A stretch of DNA of 64,000 nt from assembly GCA_035041965.1 (NCBI GenBank), contig JAPYMA010000858.1, positions 186,001 through 250,000 on the forward strand, given 5' to 3'. Below, one piece after another: positions 52,233 through 64,000 of the stretch. The notes under the pieces were generated by a model, which saw nothing but the letters and a program-made list of their open reading frames with translations, did no database searches and was not told where the DNA came from. Source of the stretch: Anisakis pegreffii. Lineage: Eukaryota > Nematoda > Chromadorea > Rhabditida > Anisakidae. Positions within the stretch are counted from its first letter, which is position 1, and each line of letters opens with the position of its first letter. The translations under genes were made by a program, and so were the position numbers.

Positions 52233-53866
52233 CTACTGCTTCTTGTAATAGCGATGTGTCGTTGCGCCATCCCATGTCATTTTCTGAAAATAAGGATAGA
52301 TAGACTTGGATGGGCAACTCATTATTGATACAAAGCATTATCACTCACTATTGATCGTAGTCTGTAACTACAAAGTTACGGTTATCAGACAACGAAAATT
52401 GAGACATCGTAAAATCCGATGGAAACAGACTTTTATGATGTTTCTGCTATCGTTATTTAGCACGACCAAAGATTATTATTGTTTTAATTGTAAACAACAG
52501 AACTCGTGATATACGTTATACACCTCAGTACGGCGAGATGATTTAGGGCGAAATTCGTTGGAAATACTATATTTGCTTTCAAAATATCAATCACAATTAC
52601 TTCCAATTTGAACTGAATTGAATGCGTCGTTTATTGATCAAGGTGACAAAAGTGATGCTAATTAGTATATTAATTAAATTTATTGTTATTTCAAATCAAG
52701 TAACAATAAAAGGTCGCTTACCATAACCAGATAATCGCCATCACGAGTGTATTCATACGTCTCAACATCAGTTGGATCTTCCATTTTAATGTGCTTTTCG
52801 GTTAGCGTATCGAGATTTTTCAGATCGAATGTAATCTGAAAAGATCGCATGACAACACTGCATGAACTCTTAACGGTTAGAAGTGCTTTAAAAAACGCGG
52901 AACTGATAAAAGCTCTATGAATGAGTAGATGCCCATGCTAAAATCGCATTCATCAGAACGAGAACACTCCCACTCGAGTAGCATTAAACAAGCCAATTTG
53001 TGATGCAAAACATTCATTTAGTATGGATACAAACAGGCGAAAGAAGGAATCAAACATTTTAATGGTTCGATTCTGGAGCGTTCCACACAATTCTTACTAA
53101 CAATCAGCATAGTAATGATAGCAATTATAGCTAAATCAATCCAGATCTTCTTCTATTATAGCAATGCATTATGGCTGCTCCATAATGATCTAATAGTACG
53201 TTATTTGCAGCAGTAAAGCCACCTTATGTTGAGTACTGTCAAGAGCTTCATCCTGGAATTCTTCACCGAGTGCCCAATCCCTGTGATGTGTATCCTTCTT
53301 CGTCGTCAAGTTCTCCATATCATATCGGTTCGGCCTTCCTGATTCGGCTTTCCTGAATTTTTTGGTCACACCAGCTAGTTTGATCATCTGTCGCATTATC
53401 CATCCATAACCTTGAACATTGTTTGATCCATCACAAATAGTTCACAGCCATACGTACACACTTTGAGAGCACACATATCATTTAACTTCAAACAAGTCAA
53501 CTGAACGTTTCGGTTCTCAATTCCGAAAAATACATTCACATAGTTAGAAACGATTGAGCATTTGCAACTGAGACGAAATGCAGTAATTGTCTTTACCATT
53601 CAGATTACCAATTGCCATTGTTAATCTCGAATTTTTAAAATTCATTTAAAATTCATCTAAAGGTGCTTTCGATACATCAAAGAAGTGGTTAAAAGAGTGT
53701 TTTGACATTAACAGATACGAAACTCACCTCGGGCTTTAAGGTATGCATCGAAGTTTTCATCTCGCTCAAGTTTGAATGTTCCAAGAAATTTGTCGGGAAG
53801 TGTTTTAGCTTGTGCTTGAACAGCGACTGATGCAATCACAACAAGCAAAAACAAAGCAGTGCGCAT
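52233..53866 (-). CDS. Secreted fatty acid-binding protein, As-p18 orthologue-like, four exons
   Basis: Binds long-chain fatty acids; As-p18 of Ascaris sits in the perivitelline fluid around the larva, and C. elegans relatives are the secreted lbp proteins. Minus-strand exons: 53866-53728, 53410-53223, 52835-52722, 52283-52233 (139, 188, 114, 51 bases; phases 1, 0, 0), 163 residues. Residues 1-20 are a signal peptide ending VQAQA, so the mature protein starts KTLPDKFLGTFKLERDENFD. Exon 2 gives GYGWIMRQMIKLAGVTKKF and RYDMENLTTKKDTHHRDW; exon 3 gives ITFDLKNLDTLTEKHIK and DVETYEYTRDGDYLVM; exon 4 gives KMTWDGATTHRYYKKQ then TAG. These match As-p18 as I remember it almost residue for residue. 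The R-x-Y ligand-binding motif is intact (Arg158, Tyr160). ATG directly follows a GCTTCAG acceptor; an earlier ATG nine bases upstream would add MLQ but would lie in the acceptor. No damage seen. Confidence 0.96.
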
Positions 53867-53872
53867 CTGAAG
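53867..53872 (-). promoter_or_regulatory. 3' splice (likely spliced-leader) acceptor abutting As-p18-like ATG
   Basis: CTTCAG on the minus strand ends exactly at the ATG. This decides the start at 53866 rather than the ATG nine bases upstream. Confidence 0.5.
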
Positions 53873-56800
53873 CATTCTTAATTCAATTTCGAAGGAGGCT
53901 GATATTCACTAGTAAACGGTTATCTCATAAAAATCCGTCACTGCATTTGTTTGATTCTATTTTGAATCGCATCTGAGTGAGATGTTGACTGACATGTTCG
54001 ACGGATGTCGTAACTCATTTAGCATGCTCTGAGGATCCAAAATTTGCCACAATTAATGATCGCAGATTATTTTACAACATATTGTCGACATATTGGGATA
54101 TTTCACAAAGCCACGTGATGAGCGAAGGAACAAATTTCAAGATGAACCTATCAACTTTAGCAAACGATCGTTTTCTTTACGCTTCACTCTTACATATTGA
54201 CAATAAGTTATTTCGTAAAGCCGACTCGTACTGTTTATATTTATGAGGAAACGATTTTGTTTCTCATTCATCAGCTATTCATTAAGCAAGAATTTGATTC
54301 ACTCTTAATTTAACAGTGCAGAGCTCATTCATCAAACGCAGTGGCTATTCTTATACCATTTGAAAATCAATTGGAAAGATATAGACGCATAAATGAATCT
54401 TTTAAATGATTATACACTCTAATGTTTCACTGCCTCATTATTATTATTGTCAATAATGTAACGACAATTATTTGAATGAAAAACAAAAAAAACATCGCCA
54501 TTATTTGCCGATGAGGGCGTCAAGGTGATACGACAATGATAAGACTGCTTGAAGTCGGCAGTAGTTAATAGAATGAATGAATATCTAACAATTACACCTC
54601 TCCTAGACAAATGTACGATTGCGTCAGTGCACTTTCCAACTGTTGGACGCTACCACTTCCCTCAGATTGTAAAGCGGAAGAAATAATGAACGATGAAATA
54701 GAACTGTGTTATTTATATTGAGGCAATTCATTAGATGCGTGCATTGGCTAGTGTTTCATGTATCTATACATCTAGTGCAGATAGGATAAGATCTCGTGAT
54801 ATGGATTAGCGCATTCTTATCACCGCTGTTGTTCACTAGTCTGGTCAAGGAATATCCTCCAAAACATTTGCTGAGCGTTTACGTTTGAAGGAACATCAGT
54901 GCAACCTTTAGTTAATAAAGGAATACTTGATCCGATAGATTTTGTCAGAATTTATGCCCGCAGCCAATAAGACATAACGTTTTTGTGAATAGTTGCATAC
55001 TTGCTAATGAATACTTTCCTTTCAGTTTGACATATAACGAAAATGTTATAAGGAATTTGCAAATTTAAAGTATTTCAAAATTCAATATGAGGTGACCTAG
55101 ATGAAACTAGTCCGCGATTGTCGATTCACCATTTGTAGTCCGTATAAGGTTGACTTAATCAGCATGCAGGAGCATAAAGAAAAAAGTTCCTTAGCAAGAC
55201 GTCAAGAGCTGCAAATTTTCAAGTTTTTTGTATTTTGTGGAATGAAGTATTGAAGAGTCTAATTACTTTCACACATGAAGTGTCCTCTGATTCAGCTCAG
55301 ATCTTCTTCTTCCCAGAAAAACAATAGTGGTTTCAAAATTTCGATAACATGATAAGAGTTATTTAAAAATTGTTAAACTGATTTCATGAAGGTGCTAAAA
55401 ATGGTTCACTGAAATTATGTTTGTTGATATGATCATATCAGTCCTCACGAACGATCAATTGATAATTCTTCTCTCGAACTGATTGCACCATTATGATTTT
55501 TAAGATGGGAAGATATCGGCATACCTATTGATTTTATGAGGATATCAATGTCATTTGGTTTCGTAAACGGTCGTGAATTGACGTTAGTATTTGCATGGGA
55601 TCCCGACTTTTCATTTCCGATACCTGGGAAAAATTCTGGAATGTGACGAAGCACGACATTTCATATTATTTTGGTAATATACCCGCCTTGATTTACACAT
55701 TAACCATTCCCAGTTCAGTTCATCCGTATTCAATAACACTTGTTGTTTACCACCCGACAGGGAATGAATGATACCTAAAATGATACTTAATCAACTTCTA
55801 GCACCATCTCAGACTGTCTTGATTTGTTTTTCGCTATAATCACTTTGCAATCCCAAGATTATCCTAGGACTATAAAACTTTCGCCGGATTTAATCTCAAT
55901 CTGGCAATTGAAAATGGCCGGGATTTTGCCAATATCACTTGACTTCGTTCGCCCTTACTTCACGCTCTTCATTCTCAGTTCACAATTTTCTATTCGACTA
56001 AAATAATGCGCTCGTAGAAGTCCATGTGCGTGCTAATGGACTAAAATCACTAATAAATGCGTTAATCTTCTCTTGACTCGAACAATGAAAGGGAGTAATG
56101 ACTGAATTCTCCTTAAAAAATATTCATTTACTTCTATTTCGGAATGGTTTATAATCTTAAATATCTTCTCGGCCCATCCCTCTTCTTATTAATCACTTTT
56201 TACTTACTGCATACTGATCGATACTTTCGCATTGAAAATTCTATTATCAAATTTTGATTCAACCGAATTTTATCACGACGGCCCTTTCTGTTCAGTTTCT
56301 TCAAGTTTGATTCTGTCTGTTGAATGATTTTTTTTAAACATTCCACAAAGATTATCGTAGAATCTGTGATTGGCATGGTGATACACTCATGATCAGTGTA
56401 TCCATAAATTGGACCACAAAAAATTTTTCATTAATGCTTCACGATTTTCTCATGTTCAAAACAACAAAAGGATCGCTTTCAACGCGATTAGCCTCATCCC
56501 TGAATGTGATATTTCCCTCGAAACGTACAACTGTAAAACGCTGAATCGTTCCAGTAGTATCCCCTTCACCACTAGGTCCATATCATCAACGCTGTCATTG
56601 AAAGACAACCATGAGTATCATTAATTATTATCAAACAGAAAGCGATGATTAGCACTGAAAACGAATGGAATCCTGTCACGACCTAGTGTTTATGTCTCAC
56701 TTCCCCTATATTGACTCATCTAGTTTTCCCAGTAATCTGATGTAATCGGTATCCCTTTGCACTTAATTAATTCCACAGAATCGCATCTCCAAATAATACC

Positions 56801-59800
56801 TCTCTCATCATTAGTAACGCTTGCCCCTATTGGATTTTTTTAAAGCTCGGGTTGTTCATTCTCGTGTACTTCACTTGACATGCAGCGGTTTTACGCATCG
56901 CTTGACTAATATTTCGTTGTCGACACTGTACAGACACTTCTTAGCACTCACCATGGAAATTTAATTAAGACGGAATTGCAAGTGAATGAGGTTGTGTAGA
57001 GCTGATTGGTTCATCTGCTCTCGTTCTCATCCTGGCTACTCACATTCAATTGTTTATCTCGTTCTACTGCTGCTGCCTCTTTATTCACTCTGTTCATCAA
57101 TAATTGAAGAAGTAAAAGTGCGTTGAAGATTACAAATGCTCTTGAACACTCTCATAAATATTGATAGCTGTATTCGACATCTACGTTTAGCTCGCACGTT
57201 AATAGCCAGTGATACCAGCCTTACTGATATACACTCAAATCAAAACTTGGCGGTCACATAAAGCTGAGACAAAAAATTCAAACAAGCTTATTGTCAGCTG
57301 GACTCATATAGCATGAACAATTTCCGCGCATGCTTCGATTGCAAAAATTCTTCGTGAATTATTCTCAATTTGGAATTTTTTCTGTAATTATTCTTATTTT
57401 CTTCTCTGAAGCCAAAAGTTTTCATTGATATCTCAAATACTGTTTATAAGTCTGGAAATTGCAGTCAAGAGTTGACTTGTCACGAATGTTGAAAATGTGA
57501 ATTGATCTCATTCCGATCACGTGTATACTGAAATTGTTTCACTCATCGATAGCGTAAAACTTTTAAGACCACTTAAATCGATGTAAGGGAAATATTTCGA
57601 TCATAATTGTACATCGAGAATATTTTGCGTTTGTTTCAGGATGAAATCAAACGAAGATTTCATTTTTCACATTCTCTCAGAATTGATTCAGCAGTTCAAT
57701 GTTGAACTGAGCAATTCGGTATTCATAAGCAGTTTGCAAAAGACATCAGTCTGCATGCAATTGATCATCGAACTGCGACAAAATTTACAAATAAGTAGTA
57801 TTTCATCAACGCGATAAGACAGCGATTTATTTGCAATCTCTTGCCGCTGATCTGTAACATCTGCAGCACATGTCTTGCAAATATTAATCTTTTAGCATCG
57901 TCATGCCGTCAAACCACTTGTCGTCCCTTGGAGATGCATAATAAATGAGTATAATTTTGTGAAGTTGGCACACAGAGGCAGTTGAAGAACAAACCTGAAT
58001 TTTTAGTATGTTACGCGCTTTAGGCTAACTGAGACAACTGTAAACATAGGTTCCCTGGAATTTGGAGCTTTCTGAGCTTTTCACCAAGTTCACAAAACAG
58101 GAACACGGAAGCACTTGAAGTACAAACCTTCGATTGCGAAAGGTTTAAAGTCCAAGCATTCGACTCCTAATGTAATAATTAATGAAGGTTTTCTTCACCT
58201 TCAATTGAATCGCTTGTGCAGCATAAAACAATCTTTTTTCTTCAGTTTCAATTCGTATCCGAATAGTTGATAGTTGGTTATGGTTAGGTTCCGTCGATTA
58301 GCAACTTTCTGAATCTAGGGAACCCAACTGGAGACTACCTCGTCGAAGCAGTTGGCTCCTACCAAAAAGTCGAGTAGGAAAACCGCCGAAAATTCGTCTT
58401 AATCGGAGTTTCCGACGATCACTGAGTATTACGCATAACTACGGTTGGACTTCGGCCTACTTCATAACTGCGGTTCGTTGCAAAAGTTTAGTCTTGCACT
58501 TGGTTTGCCATATTGATTGGACAATGAATTGGTTCATTCCAGTCAGTCTGATGCCGAAGTATCCGCAACTGCAGTGTTAGACTATGCCCACACTTCACAG
58601 CATGATAGCGAGATTTGATCGCAATCAAGATCGTTTCCGACGATCACTTTTGGAAGAATCTTCGAAGAACGTTTACAATATAATTTCACATTAGTATATT
58701 TCCAATTAACCACTGAGGCTCAATTGTTATTCATTGATCTCCTGCCTTGCTGAGAACTGTAGTGAACAAGCAACCTGCTGACACTCCACACAATGAACAA
58801 AAGTTTACAGTAAGAATGAATGAATCGACCGGAAAGTATGGATCCATTTTCCATTGATTACGATTGAAAATCACGACTTGTTTATGACGAATTCGGGTCA
58901 CGTCCACACCTTTGGAACACGATGTGATCGTGACCAAGGATTTCACAGCGGTCACGCATTATATTCAGCTCTCATCGATAGGTCAGAGCCGATTGGGGCT
59001 ATTTGCCCCTAGTCTTCCGGTCAGGATCCTCTGCATTGCCTCAGTTCCCCTCAACCGCACACCAGTAATAGGATACTAGCCGTTGGTTGGCATGGTTATC
59101 CGCATTTTAATTAAAACTGAATAAAAACGTTCATTTTATGTTGTGCGAGCGACTGGAGTGAAGATTATGAAAATGTGCCAACCTACGAGTGAGGTGACGT
59201 TCATATACTGGAAGGATGGCAATAACATTTGAATGAATTGAATGCAATTTCAATAAATCAGTTGCCATGAAGAATATTTGGACGCTCTATAGGATACCTG
59301 CAAAAAAATTTGTGCAATTGATTAATTCGAACAACTCTATTCGGTATTTCGCAAGAAAGATATAAATCTGCATTTTTTACAGTAATCCTAAATGACCTAT
59401 TTCTTAATGTGCAGTTGTAAAACTAATTCGCTTACATTTCGAGAGACAAAAGAGTTCTTTATAGGTGCTTCGGTTCAATTTTTATGAACTTTTGCATGGA
59501 ATGGGAGATTTGAACTTGAATGAGTTAACGAGAAATACCACAGTTCTTTCATATATCTATCATTGTCACTGCAAATCAATAGAGCTCACTACGATGTCGC
59601 ATTAATCTTGGCTCCCTATGCCAAGTAATCCATCAAATATGGATTCTACGGAAGCTTCTTTCGTCTATCAGCATGTTTTCGTCTGACTCAAGATGAATGT
59701 TCAGATACAGTTGTTGGTAACGGGGAGCAATATGTGCAGCGAGCAAACAATATTGATAACAATGTTTTGCTGGTTCGCTCAACACTTCGGCCATAATGCC

Positions 59801-62800
59801 TTTATCACGATACGGGCTCATGGACTTTTGCATGCTCTTGTTCAGCCTTCTTCTTTGCCTAGCCTTCTTCAAACCCTGGCCTCCAGCATATAACGTTCCT
59901 ACCTCCACCACACCATAACACTCATCGTTAACATATGCCTTGACGATGACGTTGTTTATATGAATAAATAAATAATGCATTCTTGTGGCTGTCATTATAT
60001 CGCTTATTGCTTGCATCATCACCGACAGTATTTCGATGTACACCATGATACAAGCCTGTTTCTTTTCTTTAGTGCTCATTCAAAGTGCAAAATTCTTATA
60101 AATAACGCACGAAATACTGTGTATTTGCGCGTATACGCTGTGAAAATGCAATGAATCGTGCATGTGGCTGTTACAAAAAAGAGACCTAACTAGTCATTTA
60201 GCACGGTAATGATGAGAATGGTTCATGCTTAATTGAAAGAATCAAATTAATGGATTAGAAGCACTCTGATGATCAGGGCGCTCAAGCGGAAAGTACGATC
60301 AAAATCCAGTGCAAGATTGCGACATTTTTGTGCTGAATAAAGTTTCATGCGTTTTTCCATATGTGAATTTAGCGATGTTTATCAAATTAATAATTGCATT
60401 TCATTTCATTAACGCTTGCTCATGCTACTCATTCTTTGCGTTCATTGGATATGAAGTGTTACAAGCACGGCAGTGAGCAATCAATCAAGCTCATTGTAGC
60501 GCTATTCAAGATGACTACCGTCAATGTCACAAGGTGGAATAGCTGACTGGATAAAAATGAGAGCTCTTCTGAGACCGCATCGCTTGTAGCGAAAGCACGT
60601 ATTTATCTAACGAAATAAAACACGATGCCACACGCTCATTTTTGCAGAAATGCGATTGAGCAGTGTCAAAAGTCACAGCTAATTCAATGATGCGGACAAC
60701 GACCTATGCACTTTTTTCTTTTTTCTCATCCAGTTCTGAGTTCTTAAATATGGATTCCATTGACTTCAACATCCTTGAATCTGTTTCTATCCATTGCATC
60801 CTCTTCAATTTCCGTTCCCATAGAACGGATTTTCATCCAATTTCAGTCATCCCTACAGCAACCATTGTTGGAATTTTATCCAAAATTTCACGCTAATGAT
60901 CAAGGACGATAAGAGCGATATTTGTTGGTTTTAGGATCGAGCAACTTGGAAATGTCGATATTGTATTGCGAGATCTACAGAGTGTTTTGCAAGTTTTCAG
61001 ATTTATTTCTCACAATGTATTCGCGTTTGTTCACCATCAGCTAAGTTCTCTGCATCATATTCAAAACAATTTTAGTCTTTGAAGTTTCGTCGTGTAAGAA
61101 ATGCACAATTTCAGTGAAAATTCAGTTGAGATAATACTTCAGTGAAAATGTCATATTTGAAGGGTTTCAGCACGTTTAATTCATTACTTCAGCGCTGACG
61201 CATCATTGCATTATAATGAAGTGAAGAAGCATTATAATGCTACAGATGAAAGTGCTCATTGTCAGCGAATTAATTGAATAAACCCCAAAATGATTGGCCT
61301 TAGCACACAGCAATGTTGCAGTTATTTCGGTTTTGCAGTTATTTGCAGTCGAGAGCGCTTTTCATTTGTTCATTTATTCAGCACTCATTAATCCACTTGC
61401 TAGCATGGTGCATCTTCTTGCTTGCAAGAATTTCTCTATCATTCTCGATTCAACGCTCTCGCATCTCTTCTGATCGCCACCTCTACCCAACTAATGTGCT
61501 TTTCATCAAAATCTCATCCTCTGAGCAGTGATCGATCAATACTTAAAGCTTTACATATTCAAACAGGTCATTTCGTTTGCTTCTCATCTCGTGTGTTCTC
61601 ATTTGCTGTCAACTCGTCTAACGGAAATTCGATTCACTTCCATCATCACTGTCGCTGAGGTGATGTATTTTAGACTTTATTGTGAGAGATAAGCATATAT
61701 GCGTTGCGTACCGCAAAGGGCGACCACCACATATTCAACTATCATATCGCATAGTGCACATATACTCTCGACATTTGCATTCTCGTAGTATCACATCCAG
61801 CCAGATGCACTCTCGATGTTCACTAAGCTCTCGCATATTTTACAATCTTTGAAACGCATAATCTTTCATTGTTGTTGCAATCATTGTGATCAGCCACTAC
61901 TGTTGCTCGTATTACTACAAAATTTGTACTTTTTTTTTGAATTGGTACGATTCGAATTGATCTTTACTGAGCACCATGCAACGGCGTCGTCTCACATATA
62001 ATTGCTGTTTCAGACACTTTCGCTAGTTTTTAGACGTTTATCTGAAGCCTTATTTCTTCAATAAATCCTGCAGCTAATTGATGTTTGAACGCATTTTCTT
62101 GCCAGTTGCAAATGTTCCGACTGCGATCAGCTCACTGAAATCTCGCCTGAAATTATTTGTTAAACACACATATTGCTGTGATTTCAATTGCTTACATTGC
62201 TGCGAAAGACATTTCATCCGAGATCCATTTTGATTACAGGATAATTTTAGTAGGAAAGCTATCCTGAATGCACTCATCAATCAATTAATCAACCATGAAG
62301 CTTGCCATCAAAATATTTCCGCACTTTGAATCTTCCTATTCTCAAGTGTGAGATTTTAAATAGATTGTCGATTGACTACTTGCTCACTCCATGCACCATC
62401 AAGAATCAATCGTCACTATTCTTCCTTCACATGGCGTTAAATGCCACCGTCGATCACCAAATTTTCATCTTCGTTTGAAATTAATGATGATGGTGCAAAA
62501 GACAGCGATCTTCTAGGTAACCTTTCCCCTAAGTGATCTAATTGTAAGCATCGCTAAAGCTTCGAGTTGCTTCTTAAAGATGTATACGGGAAATGTTCTT
62601 TTGCATGAGCACCCGAAGCTGCGTGAGATGCGTTTTTTATTTGCTGTTGCCACTGCAAGAAAACGCGTGCTTGCTTATGTATGCACTGCATTCGTAATCA
62701 ATGCAGAATAATTCGCTAGACTGCAACTGACACAATAAATTCATTTGAGCAGAAATGAATTTTACTGAGCGTTTTAATTTGAATAAAAAGAAGATTTCTC

Positions 62801-63391
62801 GAAATGCTAATTTGAAACCGATGAGTGTCATTTATACCGCTTAATATATTTGCATTGCGATCATCTATCGCCAAAGTCAGACGTAAATCCAGCTGTTCAG
62901 TATTTAAACTATGTTCCGAGAATCCCACTCAGGTAATGAGAATTAGATTATCAGATTATCTCCTGTTGAGAAATCGTTTAAAATATGCAGAAGAATCCAT
63001 TGTTTTCCTAATTTTCCTTTGTTTTCCTAAGCGCTATGATCAGCGTTTTCAAACTATCGTTGAATATTAATCGTGATCAGCCAAACGTTAACGAACTTCA
63101 CTAGGTTCACTAAGAATTGATGTTTTTCTATTCAGTCTAACGTAACTGTTGCGATCAAATCGAAAGACCCGTAATAGGGAGGAAATCACAGTTTCGAAAT
63201 GTTCACAGCTAAATTCCAATGTTCTTCAGCGAAACGCAATAAAAAGTGAACAACCAGGATATGACCCATTGCACTTGAGCTCTCTCATCTCGCAACAATA
63301 ATTTGATAATAATCACCACTGACGTTTCGAGCAAATAACTGGTTGTTTCATCGTAGTTGCCGTAGAAATTTTTGGAGCCGAACGTGACCAG
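53873..63391. other. Long stretch without a supported gene
   Basis: The longest frame is a 148-codon ATG-initiated one on the minus strand at 59633-60079, unrecognised and with codon-position bias only slightly above background. GC-richer patches near 58.3-58.5 and 58.98-59.1 kb may be degenerate repeats. Confidence 0.4.
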
Positions 63392-63433
63392 GAATCATGC
63401 CTAGCAGTAAGCAAGCACTGCTAGGCATGATTC
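63392..63433. repeat. Perfect hairpin, 17-bp arms, 8-nt loop
   Basis: Arms GAATCATGCCTAGCAGT (63392-63408) and its exact complement (63417-63433) around AAGCAAGC. No U-run or coding context follows, so it is not a recognisable terminator. It could be a stem from a structured RNA or a palindromic element. Confidence 0.8.
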
Positions 63434-64000
63434 ATAAGTGATTTTCGAGATAGCAGGAAACTTGCACGTCTGATTTCTAGTTGAAATTAGTTTGGAGAAT
63501 TCGCCCGAAGAAAAAATCTTGATCAAGAATAATCAAAATCTTCCGTTCTGAGACGTTGTTTCATTTGCAATTTGAGAAGCATTTTTTCGAAAATTCTTCC
63601 CTTAAATTGAAAAATTGGGTAGAAACAGCATAGGTGGGCAAGATTGGCTGTATTACCAATTAAGGACCAATCCAAGACAAGTTTCCGCTATATTAGGTAA
63701 AATAGTTGAAACTGACAACAGCCATACAAGTAGTTTGCACGAGCAATAGAGAATCAATTCGATGTTGCACGGTCCCCTCTCAAAGGATGATGTTGGTCAC
63801 GTTGCTCAAACTACAATGACTACAATGACCGTCGACTTGTCTTAAATCGTTGCAATTCTATTCGAGTGGTTCAATTCTATTTGCAATTTTATTCGAGCGC
63901 TGCGCAACAGAAAATTCAATAATTATTGAAATAAACAAATGGAGCGTTACGAAGCGAGAGTTGCACGTTAATTAGTGAAATGTTGTCGAATGAAATATCA

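Overview
The window reads as nuclear DNA of a parasitic nematode, most likely an ascaridoid (roundworm) relative. It is AT-rich. Its recognisable genes are split into short exons by GT-AG introns, and usable 3' splice acceptors lie at or just upstream of the start codons, as expected where a spliced leader is added. The best taxonomic pointer is a near-textbook homologue of As-p18, the secreted fatty acid-binding protein of Ascaris perivitelline fluid. I see no rRNA, tRNA, CRISPR array or bacterial operon.

Layout. 1-30.9 kb: no gene I can support with confidence; it holds two short hAT-like non-autonomous elements (about 1.33-1.50 kb and 24.69-24.85 kb), two inverted repeats, microsatellites, and one weak candidate first exon on the minus strand near 12.1 kb. 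30.96-33.44 kb (+): a complete six-exon calcium-activated nucleotidase (apyrase, CANT1/apy-1 family). 36.89-40.01 kb (+): a five-exon CTR/SLC31 copper transporter with a Met/His repeat; its first intron carries an 833-bp hAT-like element made of echoing AGCGG motifs. 41.53-43.59 kb (-): a four-exon secreted fatty acid-binding protein that lacks the family's C-terminal arginine and carries a decayed copy of its own first exon in intron 2. 47.33-48.84 kb (-): a small secreted cysteine-rich protein with two six-cysteine repeats, one per exon; I recognise no named family. 52.23-53.87 kb (-): the As-p18-like gene, with the same exon plan as the 41.5 kb gene. 54-64 kb: no supported gene; one perfect hairpin.

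How the genes relate. The three minus-strand genes between 41 and 54 kb all encode small proteins with signal peptides. Two are duplicates: their exon phases match exactly and their exon lengths match or differ by only 3-6 nt. The As-p18-like copy keeps the expected ligand-binding residues and the other has diverged. The apyrase (membrane-anchored or luminal/secreted nucleotidase) and the copper transporter (plasma or vesicle membrane) lie on the plus strand and are not functionally tied to them. No operon is evident, because the same-strand genes are more than 3 kb apart.

All exon limits were assigned by eye from splice consensus, reading phase and remembered family motifs. Terminal exons, untranslated regions and the copper-transporter exon 2/3 junction are the least certain points.
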